From CAZSTA01 sp964609495 [NCBI: uncultured bacterium] (GTDB lineage Bacteria > CAZSTA01), in contig CAZSTA010000045.1 in NCBI GenBank assembly GCA_964609495.1, positions 1 to 20,786 on the forward strand: a stretch of DNA of 20,786 nt, given 5' to 3'. The position numbers and the translations under genes were made by a program. The notes beneath the pieces are model-generated. The model saw only the letters and a program-made list of their open reading frames with translations, was not told the origin of the DNA and searched no databases. How positions within the stretch are numbered: position 1 is the first letter of the stretch; every line of letters begins with the position of its first letter. Of the stretch, positions 8,473 through 16,285 are shown in pieces.

Positions 8473-8688
8473 GGGGGAAGGGAAGCATATCAAGAGGGAG
8501 GATATAGTCATATCCTCCCTCTCTATCAGGAGTTGAAACAAAATGAGGATCATAAGTGGAGAGGGCGAGAATACCAGCACCGAACTTTACTGGAATTTTC
8601 CGAAATTCGTTATGATGAGGAAAGAAAGGAGATAGATGTCTATAGCTATGGTATGCATGAAACCCGCGGCAAGTGCAATATCTACTAG
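8473..8688 (+). pseudogene. Possible gene fragment without a start codon
   Basis: The 315-bp gap between the genes at 7804 and 8701 holds an open stretch that reads like protein. It follows a TAA at 8470 and ends at TAG 8686. The translation includes AYQEGGYSHILPLYQELKQ, a TPR-like helix pattern, and then a charged region with LLEFSEIRYDEERKEIDVY. No ATG, GTG or TTG with a suitable ribosome site begins it. A 13-bp perfect hairpin (8493-8522) lies within it. It may be the 3' remnant of a gene related in layout to the TPR-like neighbour, or chance coding-like sequence. Confidence 0.25.
8493..8522. other. Strong perfect hairpin, 13-bp stem
   Basis: AGAGGGAGGATAT pairs perfectly with ATATCCTCCCTCT across the loop AGTC. 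It is not followed by a T run. It shares the GAGGAT/ATCCTC core seen in the hairpins at 1341, 7753 and 13052. It could be an mRNA processing or stability element, or a REP-like palindrome. Confidence 0.6.
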
Positions 8689-8700
8689 GAGCTGGCATAT

Positions 8701-9480
8701 ATGAGAAGAAACGGATTGATTATATTATTCATTATATTTATACTCACCTCCCTATTGGGAGAACGAATAATCGCAACACCTTCCGAACGAGGTCTGATTG
8801 AAAGCCGCTATTTCCTCATCGAATCCGAAGTCGAACCAGATCAGCTTGAGATAGAGGAACTATTGCAGATGCTCGAGGGAATACGTCGCAAGGTAGGAGT
8901 CGATCTAAACTACTATCCTGAGGATAAGATCGCGATAAAGATATATAAGAGCACCAAGAGCTTCATGAGCTATACCGATAAACCTTGGTGGTTAGCGGCG
9001 ATATATACTGAGGGAAAGATACATATCCAACCCCTCGCTATCCTGAAGAAGAGAGGGATCCTCAAAACTACCTTAACCCATGAGTTCACCCACTTAGTGA
9101 TCGATAGATCGATTGGCATCGCTAACTGTCCCCAATGGCTAAACGAAGGTATAGCTCAATATGAAGCTGAGGAATGGAATCGCAAGAAAGCGGAGGACAT
9201 AAAGATCTCTTTGCTCAACAACCCTGTTCTCTCCATCTCCGAGGTTGAGAGGGAACTCAATAATAAGCAGGATAAGGATAAGGCTTATATAGCCTATCTT
9301 ATGACCTACACTATAGTCGAATACTTGGTGGATAACTTTGGTCCTATAAACACGCTCTTGACCTATCTAAAGGAGGGAGGAAATATTAAAGAGAGTATAG
9401 AGGAGGGGTTAGGAGTAAGTTATAGTGACTTTGAGAGAGGATGGACTCAATATCTGGTAGGCAAATATTCGAGGAGATAG
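8701..9480 (+). CDS. Exported HExxH metalloprotease-like protein (peptidase MA type)
   Basis: A 259-residue protein. The ATG at 8701 follows AGGAG (8687-8691) by nine bases. Residues 5-20 form a hydrophobic signal peptide or anchor. The zinc-protease signature HEFTH lies at 127-131, and the third ligand is probably Glu149 in [13 protein letters not shown]. This HExxH...NEG(I/L)A layout is that of gluzincins of the peptidase MA-like family. The region before it (about 32-110, with YFLIESE and [10 protein letters not shown]) fits the family's N-terminal beta sheet. The enzyme would act in the periplasm or at the surface; substrates are unknown. It closes the + strand block, which also includes the protease-trapping alpha-2-macroglobulin, and its end converges on the dxs operon. 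Confidence 0.82.
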   Translation: MRRNGLIILFIIFILTSLLGERIIATPSERGLIESRYFLIESEVEPDQLEIEELLQMLEGIRRKVGVDLNYYPEDKIAIKIYKSTKSFMSYTDKPWWLAAIYTEGKIHIQPLAILKKRGILKTTLTHEFTHLVIDRSIGIANCPQWLNEGIAQYEAEEWNRKKAEDIKISLLNNPVLSISEVERELNNKQDKDKAYIAYLMTYTIVEYLVDNFGPINTLLTYLKEGGNIKESIEEGLGVSYSDFERGWTQYLVGKYSRR

Positions 9481-9511
9481 CTACTTCTCTAAATAATATA
9501 GGAGGGGTTGA

Positions 9512-9718
9512 CAATCCTCGAAAGTTAGTATCACCATTTCCCTGCAAAGCTCCCTGAAGGGGATTGAGATGCAAAACCAAATCTATATCGGGCAAAGCAC
9601 AATGTCCGAAATAGTATCTTTCAAAACCAGTGGTCTTTACCTTAAATTCAACGTCCTTCTCTAAACAGATCCTCAGATGTTCGGATTTTCTCCTCTGGGT
9701 TAGTGATCTCTCCTCTAT
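9512..9718 (-). pseudogene. fni: Decayed type 2 isopentenyl-diphosphate isomerase
   Basis: Reading from 9718 on the - strand gives [16 protein letters not shown] then [18 protein letters not shown], the N-terminus of FMN-dependent type 2 IPP isomerases. It continues without a break into [18 protein letters not shown], a motif that in intact proteins (about 350 aa) lies roughly 100 residues further on. The gene therefore has an internal in-frame deletion. Homology ends at about 9512 and the remaining half is missing. The codon where a start should be is ATA (9716-9718), six bases after GGGGGAGG (9725-9732), so an original ATG has probably mutated. The fragment overlaps the last 71 bases of dxs in another frame. 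The family interconverts IPP and DMAPP, which MEP-pathway cells can lack because IspH makes both. Recognition is from memory of family sequences. Confidence 0.82.
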
Positions 9719-11618
9719 CTTGCTCCTCCCCCTTCCTCCCTAGAGCAGATATTATCCCTTGAGCTATACCAGGGGCAGTGAGTCCACACTTCTCATATAA
9801 TATCTCTTTATCCCCATGTTCTATAAATTTATCCGGAAGACCTATACGCTTGATCAACTTATCCGCCATTCCCTCAAGGCTCAGCAGTTCTAAAACTGCG
9901 CTACCGAATCCCCCAGGCAAGTTATTTTCCTCAACGGTTACTATTTTCCCCACCTTTTTCGCCAAATCTTTTATTAGATCTTCATCTAAAGGCTTTACAA
10001 ATCTGGAGTTTACCACGGTAGCTTCGATATCCCACCTATCTGCCAAGATCTCAGCGGCTTCTAAGGAGGGATAGACCATAGCTCCAATGGCTAAGATCGC
10101 CAGGTCCTCGCCTTCCCGCAAGATCTCAGCTTGACCTATCGGGATAGATCGGAAGGGCTCCTCCCAATGGACAGGACCTCCTTTACCCTTAGGATATCTC
10201 ACCGCAATGGGACCCTCATATTCTATCGCGGTCGCTAACATATTCCGTAATTCGTTCCCATCCTTAGCCGCCATAACCACTATGTTGGGAAGATGTCTCA
10301 AGTAGGTGAAATCGAAGACTCCATGATGAGTTGGACCATCATCGCCCACGAGACCAGCCCGATCTATAGCGAAGATAACAGGCAGATTCTGGAGGCAGAC
10401 ATCGTGAGCTATCTGATCATAGGCTCGCTGGAGAAAGGTGGAATATATAGCCACAACCGGCCTAAATCCCTGAGTGGCTAATCCTGCCCCCATAGTAACT
10501 GCTGTCTGCTCAGCGATCCCTACATCGAAGAAGCGCGATGGGAACACCTGGGAGAACTTCTTCAACTTAGTCCCATCGGGCATCGCGGCTGTTATCCCTA
10601 CGATCTTCTCATCGGTTCTGGCTAACTCCACAATGGTCTCTCCGAAGATCTCGCTATAGGTCATACTACTATCCTTATCGGCTAGGGTGACTCCCTTGCT
10701 AATATCGAAAGGCTTGGCACTATGAAATTTCGTGGGATTCTCACAGGCTGGTTTATATCCTTGTCCTTTCTTTGTAACCACATGGAGGAAGACAGGATCA
10801 TCGAGATCCTTTGCCGCTGATATAACATTTATAAGTAACTCTAAATCATGTCCGTCCAAAAGACCTATATATATGAAACCAAACTCCTCGAATAGAACCC
10901 CATCTACTAATATATGCTTGAGACCATCCTTAGTTCGCTTGGCGAGCTCATCGAGCATATCGCCCACCCCGGGTATCTTTTTCACCAAAAGTTTCGTATC
11001 CTTTTCTAAGGAACGATATAGAGGGTTCAATCTCAATTTGTGAACATAAGCGGAGAGCGCTCCCACGTTTTTGGATATAGACATCTCATTATCATTTAAT
11101 ATAACCATTAACTTGTGACCCAGATGTCCGGCTTGATTTAAGGCCTCCAGCGCCATCCCCGCGGTTAAAGCTCCATCTCCGATCACTGCGATAACTGAGT
11201 GATTCTCCCCTCTCAGATCCCTAGCCTTCGCTATCCCCAAGGCAGCCGCAATAGAGGTGCTAGCGTGACCGGCATTGAAGATATCATGCTCGCTTTCCTC
11301 TCTCCTCAAGAAGCCGCTTATACCTCCATATTGGCGAAGAGTATGGAATCTATCCCTTCTACCAGTTAGTAGCTTATGCGCATACCCCTGATGACCAACA
11401 TCCCAAATTATCTTATCTCGAGGGCTATTCATAACGAAGTGAAGGGCTATCGTAAGCTCCACCACCCCCAAATTAGAAGCTAAATGCCCTCCAGTTCGAG
11501 ATACTGTCCAGATTATCTCCTCCCTTATCTCTTCAGCTAACTTCTTCAACTTGCTTATGCTCAGCATCTTTAGATCCTGAGGAGAATCAATGCTATCTAA
11601 TATCCTATATTCGCCCAC
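9648..11618 (-). CDS. dxs: 1-Deoxy-D-xylulose-5-phosphate synthase
   Basis: A cytoplasmic thiamine-diphosphate enzyme that condenses pyruvate and glyceraldehyde 3-phosphate, the first step of the MEP isoprenoid pathway. I chose the GTG at 11618, preceded by AAGGGGTGAT at the right distance; the GTG at 11627 lies inside that ribosome site. The 656-residue product shows [15 protein letters not shown] near residue 75, the ThDP motif GDGALTAG to NDN (about 147-177), the pyrimidine-domain GIAEQ with the catalytic Glu, and [11 protein letters not shown] transketolase C-terminal domain follows. After the usual family end ([11 protein letters not shown]) comes an unusual tail of about 30 charged residues. 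It is read through the 5' part of the decayed isomerase gene in another frame. The gene follows dxr by about 40 bp in one operon. Confidence 0.97.
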   Translation of the reverse strand: MGEYRILDSIDSPQDLKMLSISKLKKLAEEIREEIIWTVSRTGGHLASNLGVVELTIALHFVMNSPRDKIIWDVGHQGYAHKLLTGRRDRFHTLRQYGGISGFLRREESEHDIFNAGHASTSIAAALGIAKARDLRGENHSVIAVIGDGALTAGMALEALNQAGHLGHKLMVILNDNEMSISKNVGALSAYVHKLRLNPLYRSLEKDTKLLVKKIPGVGDMLDELAKRTKDGLKHILVDGVLFEEFGFIYIGLLDGHDLELLINVISAAKDLDDPVFLHVVTKKGQGYKPACENPTKFHSAKPFDISKGVTLADKDSSMTYSEIFGETIVELARTDEKIVGITAAMPDGTKLKKFSQVFPSRFFDVGIAEQTAVTMGAGLATQGFRPVVAIYSTFLQRAYDQIAHDVCLQNLPVIFAIDRAGLVGDDGPTHHGVFDFTYLRHLPNIVVMAAKDGNELRNMLATAIEYEGPIAVRYPKGKGGPVHWEEPFRSIPIGQAEILREGEDLAILAIGAMVYPSLEAAEILADRWDIEATVVNSRFVKPLDEDLIKDLAKKVGKIVTVEENNLPGGFGSAVLELLSLEGMADKLIKRIGLPDKFIEHGDKEILYEKCGLTAPGIAQGIISALGRKGEEQDRGEITNPEEKIRTSEDLFREGR

Positions 11619-11634
11619 TTTTATCACCCCTTAA

Positions 11635-11683
11635 AAAGGGAACTTTTTTACCTTGAGTCCTATTGCCGGCAAAAGTTCCCTTT
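11635..11683 (-). repeat. Palindromic element, copy 2 (encodes the dxr 3' end)
   Basis: A 49-bp copy read on the - strand as AAAGGGAACTTTTGCCGGCA... to AAAAAAGTTCCCTTT, with the core CAATAGGACTCAAGGT. It overlaps dxr: the last seven codons (KGNFCRQ) and the TAG stop are element sequence. Its other end finishes just before the dxs ribosome site. The G-for-A changes are compensatory in both arms (GGGAAC/GTTCCC), so the stem is kept. Confidence 0.9.
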
Positions 11684-12838
11684 TATTATATTAATCGCAG
11701 AAGCCCTCGCTTCTGCATCCGCCTCCAGAATTTCCTCAAGACTCGGCAAATGTCTAACCTCGTGTTTCTCCATCACTCCCTCTATTATCCTGGGGATATC
11801 AGTGAAGGAGATCTTATTCTTCAGAAACATATCAACCGCGATCTCATCCGCGGCACTCATAGCCACCGGCATAGTTCCTCCCGTTTTTCCTGCCTGATAT
11901 GCTAAACGCAAGCAGGGAAACTTATTCCCAGCGGCTTTCTCAAAGGATAGATTTGCCACCTCAATTAGCTCCAATCGCCTTCTCGGACTCTCCACCCTCT
12001 CCGGATAAGTCAATGCATATTGGATAGGCAATCGCATATCTGGCCAACTTAGCTGAGCTAAAACCGATCTATCGGTAAACTCAACGAAGGAATGAACGAT
12101 ACTTTGGGGATGAATCACTATCTCTATATCATCCATATCAACTCCGAACAGCCAATGAGCTTCCAACACCTCTAATCCCTTGTTCATCAGAGTAGCCGAA
12201 TCGATAGTTACCTTTTTACCCATCTTCCAAGTAGGATGAGCTAAAGCATCTTTTGCTGTCACTCGTCCTAATTCCTCAAATTCCAATTTTCTGAAAGGTC
12301 CTCCTGAGGCTGTCAAGATTATCTTGCTTAAGCTACTCTTATCCTGCCCCCGTAAACATTGGAATATAGCACTATGCTCACTATCCACCGGAATGAGGTT
12401 TACTCCCTCTTCCCTGACCTTCTGCATCACTATATGACCGGCTGATACTAAAACTTCTTTATTAGCAAGAGCTATATCCTTACCCCCCTCTATCGCAGAT
12501 AGAAGAGGCTTCAAACTTGCTAATCCAGTAGTAGCTACCACCACTAGATCGGTAGCTGGAAAGGTGGCTACTTCCCTTAAGCCTTCCTCTCCGCTTCCAA
12601 CTATCAATTCCAAACCCTTCTCCTCGATAAGAATATCTCTTACTCCTTCCGCCGCAGCTTCTTCCTTCAGGGAGATGATCTGAGGTCGAAACCTCTCCGC
12701 CTGTTGTAGAAGTAATTTATCATTATATCCTGCGGCTAATCCCACCACTTCAAATCTATCTGCAAGTTGTTCTATCACTTCTAAGGTCTGCCTACCTATC
12801 GAGCCAGTCGATCCTAGAATGGATATCCTTTTAGACAT
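11660..12838 (-). CDS. dxr: 1-Deoxy-D-xylulose-5-phosphate reductoisomerase
   Basis: A NADPH-dependent enzyme that converts DXP to 2-C-methyl-D-erythritol 4-phosphate, the step after Dxs. Three ATG codons in a row follow GGAG. The third (12838) has the best spacing and gives MSKRISILGSTGSIG, the usual family start, with the NADPH-binding GSTGSIG. Further signatures are ALANKEVLVSAG, the metal-binding VDSEHSAIFQCL, TASGGPF, TIDSATLMNKGLEV and IHPQSIVHSFVEF. At 392 residues it is normal in length. The last seven residues (KGNFCRQ) and the stop come from palindromic element copy 2, so the natural terminus was probably altered by element insertion. It is the first gene of the dxr-dxs operon and has a leader of about 140 nt. 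Confidence 0.97.
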   Translation of the reverse strand: MSKRISILGSTGSIGRQTLEVIEQLADRFEVVGLAAGYNDKLLLQQAERFRPQIISLKEEAAAEGVRDILIEEKGLELIVGSGEEGLREVATFPATDLVVVATTGLASLKPLLSAIEGGKDIALANKEVLVSAGHIVMQKVREEGVNLIPVDSEHSAIFQCLRGQDKSSLSKIILTASGGPFRKLEFEELGRVTAKDALAHPTWKMGKKVTIDSATLMNKGLEVLEAHWLFGVDMDDIEIVIHPQSIVHSFVEFTDRSVLAQLSWPDMRLPIQYALTYPERVESPRRRLELIEVANLSFEKAAGNKFPCLRLAYQAGKTGGTMPVAMSAADEIAVDMFLKNKISFTDIPRIIEGVMEKHEVRHLPSLEEILEADAEARASAINIIKGNFCRQ

Positions 12839-12852
12839 CATCATCTCCAATT

Positions 12853-12934
12853 AAAGGAAACTTTTTTAGCTCTATTTATATAAGAGGGGTTGAGGGGAGA
12901 AATTCTCCCCCAATTGCCGGCAAAAGTTTCCTTT
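12853..12934 (-). repeat. Palindromic element, copy 3 (expanded, in the dxr leader)
   Basis: An 82-bp version with intact ends (AAAGGAAACTTTTGCCGGCA and AAAAAAGTTTCCTTT on the - strand). The core is longer and contains its own hairpin, GGGGAGAA with TTCTCCCC. It lies in the untranslated leader of dxr and ends 14 bases before the chosen start codon. It would fold into a long stem in the mRNA close to the ribosome site. TA flanks both ends. Confidence 0.85.
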
Positions 12935-12986
12935 ATGCTATGAGGTCAAATTATATATCTTATACTAGATCGATATACCTTTTATA

Positions 12987-13015
12987 TTAATACTTTAAAA
13001 GGGACAAATTGTCAA
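12987..13015 (-). promoter_or_regulatory. Sigma-70-type promoter for dxr-dxs
   Basis: On the - strand, a consensus TTGACA (13010-13015) is followed by a 17-base spacer and TATTAA (12987-12992). The nearest gene downstream is dxr, giving a leader of about 140 nt that contains repeat copy 3. The -35 box overlaps a short inverted repeat GACAA-T-TTGTC (13003-13013), a possible operator. Confidence 0.6.
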
Positions 13016-13051
13016 TTATAATTATACCCAATTATCCCAAATTATACACCT

Positions 13052-13072
13052 AAGAGGATGAATAATCAATCC
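13052..13072. other. GAGGAT/ATCCTC hairpin beside repeat copy 4
   Basis: AGAGGAT and ATCCTC around 13052-13074 can pair across a loop of about nine bases. As at copy 1, the hairpin abuts the TTCCTTT end of the palindromic element, which suggests the two may travel or evolve together. With copies 3 and 4 and the dxr promoter, it accounts for the structure seen in the 366-bp gene-free stretch 12839-13204. Confidence 0.4.
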
Positions 13073-13079
13073 TCGATTT

Positions 13080-13128
13080 AAAGGAAACTTTTTTACCTTG
13101 AGTCCTATTGGAAGCAAAAGTTTCCTTT
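13080..13128 (-). repeat. Palindromic element, copy 4
   Basis: A 49-bp copy with perfect 13-bp terminal inverted repeats AAAGGAAACTTTT/AAAAGTTTCCTTT and the core CAATAGGACTCAAGGT on the - strand. It is flanked by TA on both sides. It lies between the end of the UDP-glucuronate decarboxylase gene and the dxr promoter, so it could act as a 3' hairpin for the upstream operon. Confidence 0.9.
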
Positions 13129-13160
13129 ATAGTCTGATGGAAGGGAAAAGCAGGTAGGTT

Positions 13161-13177
13161 TTCCTATTGAATAGGAA
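13161..13177 (-). terminator. Weak 3' hairpin after the decarboxylase gene
   Basis: TTCCTAT pairs with ATAGGAA across a three-base loop, about 30 bases after the stop of the decarboxylase gene on the - strand. There is no T run, so intrinsic termination is doubtful; with repeat copy 4 just beyond, it may form a composite 3' end. Confidence 0.25.
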
Positions 13178-13204
13178 GAGGAATGAAATGACCCTAAAGA
13201 GAGC

Positions 13205-14140
13205 TTAAGTCGGGTTAAGATTCCTCTTAAACCATTCTATAGTGATTCTCAGCCCTTCATCTAAACTCACTTCAGGACTCCATCCGAGGAGTTTCTGGGC
13301 TCTTGTGATATCAGGTTGTCGAACCTTGGGATCATCAACCGGCAAAGGTTTAAATATTATCTTACTCTTACTCCTCGTAAGCTCCACTATCTTCTCCGCT
13401 AACTCCAAGATCGTCATCTCATGAGAATTACCAAGGTTTATTGGTTCATTTATCTCGGACATAGCTAATTTGTAGATCCCCCTTATAAGATCCGATATAA
13501 AGCAGAAGCTCCTAGTTTGAGAGCCGTCCCCGAATATAGTTATCAGCTCCCCCCTCAGAGCCTGACGGATGAAGGTGGGGATAGCTCGCCCATCATAAGC
13601 CCTCATTCGAGGGCCATAGGTGTTGAATATCCGAGAGATCTTCGTATCCAAATTATGAGAGCGATGATACGCCATAGTTATCGCCTCGGCGAAGCGCTTG
13701 GCTTCATCATACACCCCTCGAGGACCAATCGGATTGACATTACCCCAATAATCCTCACTTTGGGGGTGAATCAGAGGATCTCCATAGATCTCCGAGGTAG
13801 AGGCCAAAAGGAAAAAAGCTCGTTTAGCCTTGGCTAATCCCAAAGCTTTATGAGTTCCTATCGAGCCCACTTTAAGAGTATGGATAGGGAACTCCAGATA
13901 ATCAATAGGGCTGGCAGGACTGGCGAAGTGCATAACTCCATCAAGATCGCCCTCCACATATATATAGTTGGTGACATCATACTTGATGAACTTAAACCTC
14001 TCGCTGGTTATATGGGCGATATTATCCACATTGCCAGTCAGCAAGTTGTCCATACATATAACCTCGTGTCCTTTCTCCAAGAGAAAATCACATAGGTGAG
14101 AGCCAATAAAACCAGCCCCTCCAGTAACTAAAATACGCAA
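13205..14140 (-). CDS. uxs: UDP-glucuronate decarboxylase (UDP-xylose synthase)
   Basis: A cytoplasmic NAD-dependent short-chain dehydrogenase-type enzyme that oxidises and decarboxylates UDP-glucuronate to UDP-xylose. The 311-residue protein starts at a TTG with GGGAGG upstream. It has the Rossmann motif GGAGFIGSH (7-15), HFASPASP (71-78), STSEIYGDP (114-122) with the family's catalytic Glu at 117, the family signature [17 protein letters not shown] (125-141), and Tyr144/Lys148 of YxxxK. The 27-residue Glu-to-Tyr spacing equals that of human UXS1. It is the last gene of an operon after the WecA-like gene (21-bp gap) and would supply a xylose donor for the glycan. The TTG start may lower expression. 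An epimerase of the same fold is less likely given the signature. Confidence 0.93.
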   Translation of the reverse strand: MRILVTGGAGFIGSHLCDFLLEKGHEVICMDNLLTGNVDNIAHITSERFKFIKYDVTNYIYVEGDLDGVMHFASPASPIDYLEFPIHTLKVGSIGTHKALGLAKAKRAFFLLASTSEIYGDPLIHPQSEDYWGNVNPIGPRGVYDEAKRFAEAITMAYHRSHNLDTKISRIFNTYGPRMRAYDGRAIPTFIRQALRGELITIFGDGSQTRSFCFISDLIRGIYKLAMSEINEPINLGNSHEMTILELAEKIVELTRSKSKIIFKPLPVDDPKVRQPDITRAQKLLGWSPEVSLDEGLRITIEWFKRNLNPT

Positions 14141-14161
14141 AAATTTCAGCCTCCCTTCGAT

Positions 14162-15190
14162 CTATTCTGGGGGATTAGGATGAGATTTTTCCTCTATCCC
14201 GAATAAGCCAACGCGCTTTGCAGCTACCCACAAGACTAAAGCGATAATCACAATTATTATTATCGAGGGAAAGAAATCGAGTCGGGTGAGAATGATAGAT
14301 ATCGCTCCTAAACATGCACTTATCGAATATATAATTAAGACGGTTAAGCGATCGGAAAGTCCCAGTTTCATTAGGCGATGATGAAGATGATCTTTATCCG
14401 CCTGAAAGATGGGACGCTTCCCCTTATAACGGCGAAATATAGCGAATAGGGTATCAAGCACGGGAACCGCTAAGATCATAATGGGCAAGATCAGAGAGAG
14501 AGTCGCCGCCTTTTTGAGAGTCCCTATCATCGCTAAGGTGGCTAACATAAATCCTAGGAAGGTCGCCCCTCCATCTCCCACAAATATCTTCGCCGGGGAG
14601 AAGTTATAGGGGAGGAATCCTATTACGCTCCCTAAGATAGCCATCGCCATTATGGCTACTACGACTCTATAGGGGATGGCGATAACAAAGAGGGTTAAAG
14701 CCGCTATAGCAGAGAAGCCCGAGGCTAATCCATCCAGACCATCTATAAGGTTTACCGCGTTAGTCACTCCCACCACCCAGATCACAGTGAAGAGTATAAC
14801 TAGAGGCTTAAATGAGAGGAAACCACTGCCAACGGGCTCTACTGTTACACCAAAGGCGACTAGAATAAAAGCCGCGATGAATTGACACACAAATTTGAAT
14901 TTAGCCGGTAGATCTACTATATCATCCACGAATCCCAGAATAAATATTAAGGAACTTCCAATTAAGATTCCCATCAATTGTCGATTAATTGGCAGAATGT
15001 AGATAACTGCTATCATAAAGCCGAGGAATATAGCTAGTCCTCCCAAGCGAGGTGTGGGTCGGGTATGAACCTTTCTCTCATTTACTCTGTCGAACATATT
15101 AGCTTTTATAGCCAGTTTCATTATAATTGGGGTGAGAAGGACGGAGACTAGAAAAGCTATCGAAAAAGTTTGAAGATATATCTTAAACAT
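14162..15190 (-). CDS. WecA/TagO-like undecaprenyl-phosphate sugar-1-phosphate transferase
   Basis: An integral membrane enzyme of the polyprenyl-phosphate HexNAc-1-phosphate transferase family. It starts glycan assembly by moving a sugar phosphate (usually GlcNAc-1-P) from UDP-sugar to undecaprenyl phosphate. The 342-residue protein has about ten or eleven hydrophobic segments. Visible motifs are RPTPRLGG (44-51), the Mg-binding LGFVDDIVDLPAK, NAVNLIDGLDGLASG, FVGDGGATFLG, and DKDHLHHRLMKLG. The last resembles the HIHH region that separates WecA/TagO enzymes from MraY. The tail KSHPNPPE is polar. The start has AGGTGGGG upstream. It lies 27 bp after the nucleotidyltransferase gene and 21 bp before the decarboxylase gene. 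The exact sugar cannot be read from the sequence. Confidence 0.9.
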   Translation of the reverse strand: MFKIYLQTFSIAFLVSVLLTPIIMKLAIKANMFDRVNERKVHTRPTPRLGGLAIFLGFMIAVIYILPINRQLMGILIGSSLIFILGFVDDIVDLPAKFKFVCQFIAAFILVAFGVTVEPVGSGFLSFKPLVILFTVIWVVGVTNAVNLIDGLDGLASGFSAIAALTLFVIAIPYRVVVAIMAMAILGSVIGFLPYNFSPAKIFVGDGGATFLGFMLATLAMIGTLKKAATLSLILPIMILAVPVLDTLFAIFRRYKGKRPIFQADKDHLHHRLMKLGLSDRLTVLIIYSISACLGAISIILTRLDFFPSIIIIVIIALVLWVAAKRVGLFGIEEKSHPNPPE

Positions 15191-15217
15191 CTTTCCCCAC
15201 CTAATTCCTATTTGAAT

Positions 15218-16270
15218 TCATATCCTGCTGTATCTGGCGATTATGGATCCATCCCCTAGGGCTAGGGGACCAGAGATGCTTACATAATCCTCAACTCGGC
15301 ATTCATATCCGATGACACAAGAATCTAACCTCAAACCTTTGCCTATCAAACTCCCAGACCATATAACTGAGTTCTTAACTTCCGCTTGCCCACTTACTTC
15401 CACCCTTGAACCTAAAATAGCATAAGGTCCGATCCTAGCACCTGCCTCTATTCTGCATTCCGCCCCGATCACCACTGGATTTATCAACTCTGCTTGGGAA
15501 GAGATATCGACTTTCTCTCCAATCCATATTCCCTCTTCTACTAGATCCTCAATTATATCCGCCTTTACCGAACCACTTATAATATCACGATGGGACTGAA
15601 GATAGCTGGAGATAGTTCCCAAATCCAACCAACTTTTTGTTCCCTTATAGCCGAAAAGCGGCAGATTTTCTTCCAAGACATAGGGAAAAAGTTGCCTCTC
15701 CGCAGAGTATCTTCCCGCAGGAATAAGGGATAGGACCTCCGGCTCCATCATCCAGATCAGCGTATTAATCATTCCTGAGCCTTTATATGATTTATCAGGC
15801 TTCTCCCGAAAACTGATGATCCTATCTTCCTCATCGGTATCAACTAGCCCATAATCAGATACATCCTCTCTCTCAATAAGAGCCATAGTGATCAAGGCTT
15901 TCTTCTCAACATGAAAGCGCTCCATATCATAAAAATCGATATCTGGCAGATCATCCCCACCTATAACCACAAATCTCTCTCTCAATAAACCTTCCGAATT
16001 CTTTATCGCTCCCCCGGTATCCAGAGGCTCATCTTCTATGGCATAGCCGATCTTCAGCCCTAAATTGGAACCATCTCCTAAAGCTTTCTCTATCTTTTCC
16101 GATAAATAACCAGCGCTCAGTATTATATTATCTATCCCTTGAAGCTTAAACATCTCCAATAGGCGAATTAAGAGGGGTTTGTTGACAACCGGAACCAGAG
16201 GTTTAGGGGTATTAACAGTTAAAGGCCTAAGACGAGTTCCTTCCCCTCCAGCCAAGATAATAGCTTGCAT
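15218..16270 (-). CDS. NDP-sugar pyrophosphorylase (mannose-1-P guanylyltransferase-like)
   Basis: A cytoplasmic nucleotidyltransferase that activates a sugar 1-phosphate. The ATG at 16270 is chosen because AAGGTGA lies eight bases upstream; the GTG at 16282 sits inside that ribosome site. The 350-residue protein starts MQAIILAGGEGTRLRPLT, the nucleotide-binding loop, followed by PKPLVPV with the phosphate-binding Lys. TGGAIKNSEGLL and FREKP follow. The metal-binding motif reads GGDDLPDID where NGD is more common. From about residue 240 on, hexapeptide repeats (VVIGAECRIEAGARIGPYAIL and onward) form a left-handed beta helix, as in bacterial mannose-1-phosphate guanylyltransferase and glucose-1-phosphate nucleotidyltransferase homologues. 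It lies 15 bp after the GT4 gene. Nucleotide and sugar specificity are not decided by the sequence. Confidence 0.86.
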   Translation of the reverse strand: MQAIILAGGEGTRLRPLTVNTPKPLVPVVNKPLLIRLLEMFKLQGIDNIILSAGYLSEKIEKALGDGSNLGLKIGYAIEDEPLDTGGAIKNSEGLLRERFVVIGGDDLPDIDFYDMERFHVEKKALITMALIEREDVSDYGLVDTDEEDRIISFREKPDKSYKGSGMINTLIWMMEPEVLSLIPAGRYSAERQLFPYVLEENLPLFGYKGTKSWLDLGTISSYLQSHRDIISGSVKADIIEDLVEEGIWIGEKVDISSQAELINPVVIGAECRIEAGARIGPYAILGSRVEVSGQAEVKNSVIWSGSLIGKGLRLDSCVIGYECRVEDYVSISGPLALGDGSIIARYSRI

Positions 16271-16285
16271 ATCATCGCTCACCTT

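Noticed and set aside
9386-9595. Independent small gene on the - strand opposite the gluzincin gene
   Set aside because: Its first part is the decayed isomerase read from an internal TTG; the rest is antisense to the gluzincin gene.
10732-11043. + strand open frames opposite dxs, dxr and the glycan genes
   Set aside because: They are antisense shadows of strongly conserved genes, with no ribosome sites or recognisable protein features.
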